DNA of 64,000 bases from Physella acuta. Lineage: Eukaryota; Mollusca; Gastropoda; Physidae. The position numbers and the translations under genes were made by a program. The DNA lies in NCBI RefSeq assembly GCF_028476545.1, contig NW_026732581.1, positions 943,789-1,007,788 on the forward strand, written 5' to 3'. The notes under the pieces are model-generated. The model was not told the origin of the DNA. It did not search any database and was given only the letters and a program-made list of their open reading frames with translations. Shown here piece after piece: positions 57,023-64,000 of this stretch; within the stretch, counting starts at the first letter, position 1; every line of letters starts with the position of its first letter.

Positions 57023-57114
57023 ATTTTAAAATTTTGAAACCTGGAAAAAAAATTACAATAAATAATTGTGTAGGTTTGGGCTTCAGTGAAACTAATTGCC
57101 TTCGGCTTTAATTC

Positions 57115-57356
57115 AGTTATAGAGCTTACGACTGCTAACAAATGTCACGAGTTCGGATCCCGGGCTCGAGTCTGTAGGACGCATGAGTCCACTCAGCTCT
57201 TATGGGTACCTGACTTATTTTAGGGAAACAACTACGGCGGGGCATAGTAATGACAGAATCATCGCCCTTCATGCCAAAATTATTGAAACAGATGAATTCT
57301 ACTTCATCAGCCATATATGTCTTGGACACGCAAGTGAAAAAAAGATGATGATAATT
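57115..57356 (+). mobile_element. tRNA-derived SINE, family B, copy 1
   Basis: A tRNA-like B box (GAGTTCGGATCCC) is followed by TGGGTACCTGACTTATTTTA, GGGAAA.ACTACGGCGG, GAAACAGATGAATTCTACTT and CATCAGCC, and the tail GATGATGATAA. The middle block resembles a conserved SINE core known from molluscs and other animals (GGGTACCCGAC...AGGCGG...GAAACAGATGA); this is from memory, not searched. It lies about 95 bp upstream of the P450 start. Confidence 0.6.
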
Positions 57357-57659
57357 CAGTTACTTTAGTATTTCCTCCGTGAATGTAGAACCTAGTTTTT
57401 CTAATTGTTCTAACCATTGGTAACAAACATGTCTTCACATCCTGCAGCCGTAACCACATAGTGTAGAGTACGGGGATTTGTGTACAAACGTGTTGATTTT
57501 TGAGAGAATCTGGTCATGTCTGGAGAACGTGGCTAGTGGACGAGATCGTTTACATTTTGTTAATTTGGCAATTTATGGGGAATGTGCTGGGACTTGTGGG
57601 AGCTATTGTTGCATAGTTTTAGAATTGTTTGTATAGTGTATAATGTCTGTATCATTGTC

Positions 57660-57900
57660 ATCATCATCGTCTTTTTTCCGTTTATGCACAAGACACATGG
57701 TGCAGATGAAGTATAGGTCATCTGTTTCAGATGAGTTCAGCAAACAAGGGGGTAATATGGTCAGAACTATGGCCAGCCGCCTCTCTTTCTTTATTGTGAG
57801 TTAGTTCCCATCAGAGTATAGTGACTCTGGGACGATCTACTGATTTGAACCCGGATTAGAACTCGCGACTTTCGGGTTAGCAGTTTATTTCTCTACAGCT
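57660..57900 (-). mobile_element. tRNA-derived SINE, family B, copy 2
   Basis: Reverse orientation: CATCATCGTC tail at the left, CATCTGTTTCAGATGAGTTC core, and a head at the right with TTTGAACCCGGATTAGAACTC and GGGTTAGCAG, the complement of a tRNA T arm and anticodon arm. Confidence 0.6.
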
Positions 57901-58149
57901 AGTCTATAATGTATAAGGTTGCTAAAGTAGAAAATGTTGAAACGTTGGAAGAATAGATACTGGTGAAACTTGCATGCAAAAACTAGATAGAGTAAACAAA
58001 GTATGAAAAACATACAAGTGTGTATTTTGACAACTTTAATTTTAACCGACGGCAATACACTTAGATTATATTTTAAGACAATGTCTTTAAAGTGAAAAAT
58101 TGCTTTATACATTGTAATAGCATTTTAAATGATATAATCTAAATGGGGT

Positions 58150-58540
58150 AATTTTTTAATGTATCCTTCCTGTACAGTTAAAAGTTCTTATAAATCGTAT
58201 CTGTATAGTTAAACGTTCCTAGAGTGTCTTACCTGTAAGTTAAACGTTCGTATAGTATCTTAGCTGTACAACTATACGTTCCTAATGTATCTTGCATGTA
58301 TGTCTAAAAATCTCATCTTACCTGTACAGTTAAAAGTTCCTGTAGTATCTTACCTGTGTTACTACAAGTTCCTAATGTATCTTGCCTGTATGTCTGAACA
58401 TTCCTATCAAATCTTACTGTACAGTTGGAAGTTATTTTATTTTCATATGTTACTTGTACTGTTTAAAGTTCCTTCGTTATGTTCCCTGTATAGTGTGGTT
58501 AACAGTTCCTATGGTATGCGGAATAATACATCAAGTTAAA
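58150..58540 (+). repeat. Minisatellite, about 39-bp unit
   Basis: About ten degenerate copies of a TATCTTACCTGTACAGTTAA, then AGTTCCTA unit. Confidence 0.8.
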
Positions 58541-58899
58541 CAAATAATTGCTTCTGTGCCTTGTCAGAATTATTTAAATAAACGCATCAACATCTAGTTC
58601 TCCAACCCGTTTGTGAGGTAAGTATTTCTCAACATCTGTTCTATATCGATCACAAAGTTGTAGCGCACATCCTAATTTATGTCAGATGAAATAAAGATAA
58701 TATAACAGCAGCTAACACCGGCTGTCAGCACGTACTCCGCGAGATCATCTTCAAACGTTAGGATCAGAATTCGGTGAATGTAATTTATCTTCAAACAAAG
58801 TTATGATAATTATAAGCCTCCTCGCTTGTCCTCCATCATATTTTAATTCACACATAGACATTGCTGGCAATAAAACATGAGGTATCAAGGACGGAGATT

Positions 58900-59193
58900 C
58901 AGTGGCGTAGCGAGGTCGGATGTGACCCGGTGCAGCACTTAAATGTGTCACCCCCCCCCCCCCAGAGGCGTAGCGACCCTTCCCGGGGACAAACTTTCAA
59001 ATTTTCGATTTGCACCCCTCCCCTTCAAACTTTCGATTTACACCCCTCCCCCTAAAACTTTCGATTTGCACCCCCCCCCCCCACCTCAAATTTTTCTCTA
59101 TATATTTTGCTATTTTTTTGCCTTGCTGTCACTGCCCCAAAGGTGTCACCCGGTGCGGTCCGCACCCCCGCCCCTCCCCTCGCTACGCCTCTG
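58900..59193 (+). mobile_element. hAT MITE with 8-bp TSD (cggagatt)
   Basis: Termini CAGTGGCGTAGCGAGG and CCTCGCTACGCCTCTG with perfect CGGAGATT duplications (58892-58899, 59194-59201). Inside, after GTGTCACCC, a second left terminus CAGAGGCGTAGCGACCC appears, followed by ACTTTCGATTTGCACCCC-type repeats, so it has a nested or composite structure. Confidence 0.88.
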
Positions 59194-59251
59194 CGGAGAT
59201 TAAAGAATGACCAGAGAGTGTAATAGTTAGAAAGAATAATGTATACATCAG

Positions 59252-59489
59252 CAGTGGCGTAGCGAGGTCGGGTGTCACCCGGTGCGGCACTTAATGGTGT
59301 CACCCTCCAGAGGCGTAGCGACCCTTCCCGGGGACAAACTTTCAAGTTTTCGATTTGCAACCCCCCCTCCTCAAGTTTTTCTCTATATATTTTCCTATTT
59401 TTTGCCTTGGTGTCACCCCCTTAAATGGTGTCACCCGGTGCGGTCCGCACCCCTTCCCCGCCGCCCCCCCCCCCTCGCTACGCCCCTGT
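59252..59489 (+). mobile_element. hAT MITE with 8-bp TSD (tacatcag)
   Basis: Same termini and internal organisation as the previous MITE, with fewer internal units. Perfect TACATCAG duplications (59244-59251, 59490-59497). It lies only 58 bp from its neighbour. Confidence 0.88.
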
Positions 59490-59789
59490 ACATCAGTAAT
59501 GAAAGAATTATTTAATCCTTAACAATTGTTCCAATGTAGGTCTTTGTTCGTATTGTTCAGTCCTCAAGGTCTCGGTTAGTGGATTATGCTTTTCCTAAAC
59601 AGTTTTATACTGCTGGATAATAGGTCCGTACCAATGGCACCTGTGCCACACACCCCCCTCCCCACACACACCTCTCATATTATACTACTTTTTTTTTTAA
59701 TTCCTGGGCATCCGTGTAGGTTTCTGGAAAGAGCTTTACTCCCTCCCAGGAATATTTTTAAGCGCTATATCAAACACTTTCTTTTATAA

Positions 59790-60231
59790 CGTTTCTCTCT
59801 CTCCCTCTCCCTTTCTCATTTCTCTCGCTTTTTTTCTCTCTCTCCCTGTCTCTCTCTCTCGCTCTTATCTCTCGTTCTCTCCCTCCTTGTTTCTTCTTTC
59901 TCTCTTTCCCTCTCTCTCTCTTTGTCTGTCTCTCATTCTCTATCTCGCTCTTTCTTTTTCCCCTGTCTCTCTTTCCACTTTCACTCTCCTCTCTCTTTCT
60001 TTCTTTTCTCTTTCTCTTTCTCTTTCTCGCCTCTCTCTGTCCCTCTCCCTCTCTCTATTTCTCTCTCCCTGCCTCTCTTTCCCTGTCTTTCTCTCTCTTC
60101 CTGTCTCTCTCTTCCTTTATCTATCTCTTTCTCTCCCTTTCCCTCTTTTTCTTTCCTTTCTCTATCTCTTTTCTCTTTCCGTTTCTACTTTCTCTCTCTT
60201 TCTCTATTTCTGGCTCCCTGTCTCTCTTTCC

Positions 60232-60268
<37 letters not shown>
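59790..60268 (+). repeat. 480-bp polypyrimidine (CT)n tract
   Basis: Almost pure C/T with CTCT, CCCT and CTTT units. It gives Ser/Leu-rich artefact frames and has triplex (H-DNA) potential. Confidence 0.92.
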
Positions 60269-60272
<4 letters not shown>

Positions 60273-60294
60273 AACTTTAGCCTGAATATAATTT

Positions 60295-60640
60295 TAAAAA
60301 GTATTTGTGATTTCACACACTTCAATTACTTGACTGTAAATCTGTGATTTCATACATTAAAATTATTTGACTGTAAATCTGTGATTTCACTCACTAAAAT
60401 TACATGACTGTAAATCTGTGATTTCACACACTAAAATTACATGACTGTAAATCTGTGATTTCACACACTAAAATTACATGACTGTAAATCTGTGATTTCA
60501 CACACTAAAATTACATGACTGTAAATTTGTGATTTCACACACACTAAAATTACATGACTGTAAATCTGTGATTTCACACACTAAAATTACTTGATCGTAA
60601 ATCTGATTTCACACACTAAAATTACTAGACTGTAAATCCA
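60295..60640 (+). repeat. Minisatellite, about 40-bp unit
   Basis: Eight copies of ATTACATGACTGTAAATCTG plus TGATTTCACACACTAAA, with very even spacing and low divergence in the centre. Confidence 0.9.
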
Positions 60641-60696
60641 ATAAGCTTGAATATTGCTAAACAGTTTATATTACTTTTTTTTAAATATTTATATTT

Positions 60697-60927
60697 AGCC
60701 AGGTGAGGTTCGTTAGCTGAGGATAGCAACTCATCTAGAAGAGAAAACTCCATAATAAATCAACTACCTTTCTACTGATTCTCCATGGAAAGACAAACAC
60801 TATGGAAGTATTTCAAGAAAGAAAACCAGGCTCAAGTCGAACTCATTGGTTTTATGGCGCATAATTAGTTGAAACAGGTTCTTACATGAGTTGAAAGATA
60901 TCTCTTCAACATATTACTAAAGAACGG
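60697..60927 (+). mobile_element. SINE family A, diverged copy 4
   Basis: GTGAGGTTCGTTAGCTGAGG, AGAAGAGAAAACTCCA, GGAAAGACAAACACTATGGA, GGCGCATAATTAGTTGAAAC. It is older than the other copies, and the tail is not clear. Confidence 0.55.
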
Positions 60928-60973
60928 AGAACTGGTTATACAATTAATCAAACAAGGCAGTTATATATGTGTT

Positions 60974-61371
60974 CAGTGGCGTAGGCAGGGGGGGGGGGGG
61001 TTAGGGGGGGGGGGGGGGGGTCATAACCCCCCCGTAGACCCCTCGGTATATATATAAAGAATGAGGGGGTGCAAAATCGAAAGTTTGAGGGGGGGTGCAA
61101 AGCGAAAGTTTGAGGGGGGGGGGGGGCTGTGCACATCGAAAGTTTGAGGGGGGGGGGGGGCAAAGCGAAAGTTTGAGGGGGGGGGGGGGCTGTGCACATC
61201 GAAAGTTTGAGGGGGTGCAAATCAAAAGTTTGAGGGGGGGGGGGGGGCTGCAAATCGAAAGTTTGAGGAGGGGGGTGCAAATCAAAAGTCTGAGGGGGTG
61301 CAAATCAAAAGCTTGTCCCCGGGTAAAAATTGGAACCCCCGCCCCTTGAGACGATCCTGGCTACGCCACTG
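60974..61371 (+). mobile_element. hAT MITE with 8-bp TSD (tatgtgtt)
   Basis: Termini CAGTGGCGTAGGCAGG and CCTGGCTACGCCACTG; perfect TATGTGTT duplications (60966-60973, 61372-61379). The interior is an array of about nine GTGCAAATCGAAAGTTTGAGG units joined by long G runs. It is the longest copy here, apparently by expansion of the internal array. Confidence 0.9.
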
Positions 61372-61449
61372 TATGTGTTTACCATATTAACGTACAAATA
61401 CAAGTAGAGAAGATCAATAGCTCTGGCAAATACGTTGTTTTTTATTGTT

Positions 61450-61910
61450 GTTTTTTTTAAATTTTATTTTAAAAGCTGTTACCACTGGACTTGTAATGAG
61501 TTCTCAAATGAATTAAAAGAAATCTCTCAACAATTCAATTAAATACAAAGAATTGACGAAATGGGTTATAATAGAACAACAAAACATCTTACACACGCGT
61601 CTGATAATTGATTTTTTATTTTTGAAAAAAAAACTGTTATTGCTGGTAATTTATTGTCAAATGAGTTATAAAAAATGTCTCAGCAATTCAATTAAATACA
61701 AAGAATTGACGAAATGGGTTATAAAATTGAAGAAATAAGCCACTTATATACGCTTCTGGTAATTGATGTTTAATTTTTTAAAAACCTGTTATGGCTGGTC
61801 ATTACTTGTCAAATGAGTTATAAAAAACCTCTCAACAATTCAATTAAATGCAAAAAATAGAATAAACTACTTATGAAATAGAATAATCAAGCCACGTACA
61901 TACGTACCTA
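61450..61910 (+). repeat. Tandem repeat, about 165-bp unit, three copies
   Basis: Each unit has AAATGAGTTATAAAAAA.TCTC, AACAATTCAATTAAATACAA, AGAATTGACGAAATGGGTTA and CTGGTAATTGATTTT. The third copy is diverged. Confidence 0.8.
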
Positions 61911-62194
61911 CGTCTGCAATACATACTAATAAAAGATCAACCGTGCTGATAGGTATTAGTTTTATAATTAAAAAAAAATCTATTACCACTTAACCTGTCA
62001 TTAGAACACAGGTGTTTTGAACATGACAGTCATGGATAACCAATTGAATAGCGCCTAGTTTAGATCAGCTGTTATAATGATTTCGCGAAATCATCAAACG
62101 CGTCAATGGGTTTATTTTGTCAGGAGCAGCTGTCGATGGCTCTTCTCATGACGTTTACTATAATGAGCACATGGCACATGTTTCGATAAACCGG
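61911..62194. other. Unassigned intergenic sequence
   Basis: No gene or repeat was recognised. Confidence 0.35.
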
Positions 62195-62280
62195 GAGTGA
62201 TCTCCCCTAAACGTTCTCGAATATTCTTATATGACACCACGGGAGATGGTACATCACGATATAGACATGATTTTTAGTCC
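62195..62280 (-). repeat. Short dispersed repeat (MITE-like), copy 2
   Basis: Reverse-complement relative of 8505-8592: CGGGAGTGATCTCCCCTAAA, GTTCTCGAATATTC and ATAGACATGATTTTT are shared. The CGGGAGTGATCTCCC part is itself near-palindromic. Confidence 0.55.
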
Positions 62281-62287
62281 ATTTTTA

Positions 62288-62487
62288 CTTTCTCGTATAT
62301 ACGAAGTATAGAGAAAGTCTTTTAATTGTGCGGACGCACACACACACACACAGACATACGGACAAGATTGCAAAACTATGTTTTTACGACTCAGTGAGCT
62401 GTAAAACGTCAAGATTTGCAAAAATCTTGGTGTGTTTTTTTTTTTGCACGATTACAATTCTTTCTCTATACTTTGTATACGAGAAAG
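62288..62487. mobile_element. 200-bp palindromic-end element
   Basis: The left end CTTTCTCGTATATACGAAG, then TATAGAGAAAG, is mirrored at the right (CTTTCTCTATACTTTGTATA, then CGAGAAAG). Each end is itself palindromic (CTTTCTC...GAGAAAG), followed inward by TAATTGTGC / GCACGATTACAA. It contains a (CA)n run and no coding capacity. A MITE is likely; the superfamily is unknown. Confidence 0.65.
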
Positions 62488-62900
62488 CAAAAACGAGTAT
62501 CTGCCCACTGTTCATACAGTGTTGACACGATTATCTGCCCACTGTTCATACAATGTTTACATTCCTATAATCCTTTCTTTAAAGTTTTGATGTTTGGTTT
62601 ATACCTGTTATCTAATAACACACGCAGTTGCTTGTTATTATTTTATGATCTCTTTTATCTAGAACCATATTGTCGATAAATATTAACGATTAACCTAATA
62701 TCGGAGCTGTTCTGATTGGGCCAGATGTAGAGGAAAAACTGTGTTATTTTTCTTTACACTTATACTATTTCCCCGTCTCCCGTATATTTTCTAGTGTTTC
62801 TAGAACAATCCATCTTTAAAGTGTACATTGATATACACGATGACTTAGAAAGATGTTCTAGATCTTCTGACCTGCAAATACCTGAATTCGACTAGCTAGT

Positions 62901-62972
62901 ATAGGGCTTGTAAGTCTACGGTCACGAAATCTACTAGCTGACGAGAAGTTGTGACCTACTTACAAGCCCTAT
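62901..62972. repeat. Compact inverted repeat (hairpin)
   Basis: ATAGGGCTTGTAAGT pairs with ACTTACAAGCCCTAT, extended inward by GGTCAC/GTGACC with a small bulge, leaving a loop of about 25 nt. It could be a foldback element or a structured transcript; no copy elsewhere in the window. Confidence 0.7.
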
Positions 62973-63032
62973 TGACGTATCAAAAAGCAGCAGAATGGGG
63001 TGCGTGGACCTTTGACCACAGGGGCTTTGACC

Positions 63033-63362
63033 CAGGGGCGTAGCGAGGGGGGGGGGGGGGGGCGGGGGGTGCGGACCGCACCGGGTGACACCATTTAGGG
63101 GGGTGACACCAAGGCAAAAAATAGCAGAATATATAGAGAAAAACTTGAAGGGGGTGCAAATCGAAAGTTTGAGGGGGGGTGTGCAATCGAAAGTTTGAGA
63201 CGGGGGGGGGGGGTGCAAATCGAAAACTTGAGGGGTGGGGGGTGCAAATCGAAAATTTGAAAGTTTGTCCCCGGTAAGGGTCGCTACGCCTCTGGGGGGG
63301 GGGGGGGGGGGTGACACCATTAAGTGCCGCACCGGGTGACACCCGACCTCGCTACGCCACTG
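63033..63362 (+). mobile_element. hAT MITE with 8-bp TSD (ctttgacc)
   Basis: Termini CAGGGGCGTAGCGAGG and CCTCGCTACGCCACTG; perfect CTTTGACC duplications (63025-63032, 63363-63370). The interior has CCGCACCGGGTGACACCATT, repeated GTGCAAATCGAAAGTTTGAG units and, near the right, an internal CTACGCCTCTG terminus. This is the composite structure of 58900-59193 in opposite orientation. Confidence 0.9.
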
Positions 63363-63370
63363 CTTTGACC

Positions 63371-64000
63371 ATAGGGGGTTTGACCTGCGTAGGCATCTGG
63401 CTCAGCTACACAGCTGATACGATAATTTGGTGTGTTACAGTAATTTATTCATACAATATAGAGTGTGAGCAATATGGTGCACACACACAAAGAGACACCC
63501 AAATAAGTCAATAAACAATAAAAACATAAATGTGGCGTATCATGATTTATTCATTCATTTAATTACAATTGATACTTTCTGACTTTGGAGTCCATAATCC
63601 TAACAACAGCACAAGCGAAGAAAAAACTTTTTGTTTTAAATCTAGACCGACTTATTTTATAATTATTGCAATACAAAACCTAAGACTTTCTGCATGTTTA
63701 AAGTATATGTGACTTAATTATAAGGCTGAATGCTACGTATCATTTTTTTAGGACAAGACTTCCATTTTAGTAGTTTAAGCCATCCCCTTTTTCAGGATGT
63801 AATCAAACGTACTTTTAAAAAATTAACAATTAATAGCCGGGGATCGGAAATGCAAAGAAATGGTGTAGGCCCTATGTTCCATCAGGAGCAAAGAGGATTA
63901 AGTCAAAGTAAGTCACTTTTAAACCTCTTTAACCGTGTTTTAATGAATTTGGTTTTATCTGTTCAATTGTGCTTAGATAATCGATTCGTCAGTTATCTTT
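63371..64000. other. Window end, no gene seen
   Basis: AT-rich sequence without a recognisable exon, RNA gene or repeat. Confidence 0.35.

Noticed and set aside
59887-60273. Ser/Leu-rich secreted-like frame
   Set aside because: Translation of the CT tract; no start context, domain or splice support.

Overview
The window is animal nuclear DNA: AT-rich, gene-poor and full of introns. It carries tRNA-derived SINEs, hAT-type MITEs, a Ty3/gypsy retrotransposon, LINE remnants, long (TA)n microsatellites and many minisatellites. The intron structure, the repeat mix and lineage-specific small gene families suit an invertebrate. A gastropod mollusc is my best guess, but this is inference and no single feature proves it.

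Layout. 1-9,200: a LINE remnant, then a plus-strand PARP-family mono-ADP-ribosyltransferase whose last six exons encode a KH-like region, a WWE domain and a catalytic domain. Exons 1-4 sit between two inverted copies of a dispersed repeat. 9,200-17,050: no host gene seen; SINEs, a LINE tail and three adjacent minisatellites (13.4-16.3 kb). 17,059-26,382: a 4.6-kb near-identical tandem duplication. Each unit holds an initiator-Met tRNA gene, an initiator-like tRNA gene with a CGU (Thr-type) anticodon, minisatellites and the terminal exon of a ubiquitin-like gene. 25,418-34,924: the rest of that ubiquitin-like gene (gene C, minus strand), with a young, whole-looking Ty3/gypsy element (27,871-34,599) in its first intron. 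36.6-39.3 kb: a G-tract-rich repeat array and a pair of (TCTA)n-bearing elements. 40.7-47.6 kb: two more ubiquitin-like genes (A and B, minus strand) plus terminal-exon fragments. 50.2-51.6 kb: a RanBP1 retrocopy inserted in an old hAT element. 54.5-55.0 kb: a broken C-type lectin gene. 55.5-57.0 kb: an intact single-coding-exon CYP2-like cytochrome P450 (minus strand). 57-64 kb: SINEs, minisatellites, a long pyrimidine tract and several hAT MITEs with perfect 8-bp target duplications.

The most unusual content is the family of three small three-exon genes. Each encodes a lone ubiquitin-fold domain of 87-95 residues with no C-terminal diglycine, no partner domain and conserved phase-0 introns. 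I reconstructed them from splice sites and cross-paralogue similarity; their function is unknown. The WWE-PARP and the ubiquitin-like family both belong to protein classes often expanded in innate immunity, but a functional link is speculation. Exon calls rest on reading frame, splice consensus and homology by eye; no alignment or expression data were available.
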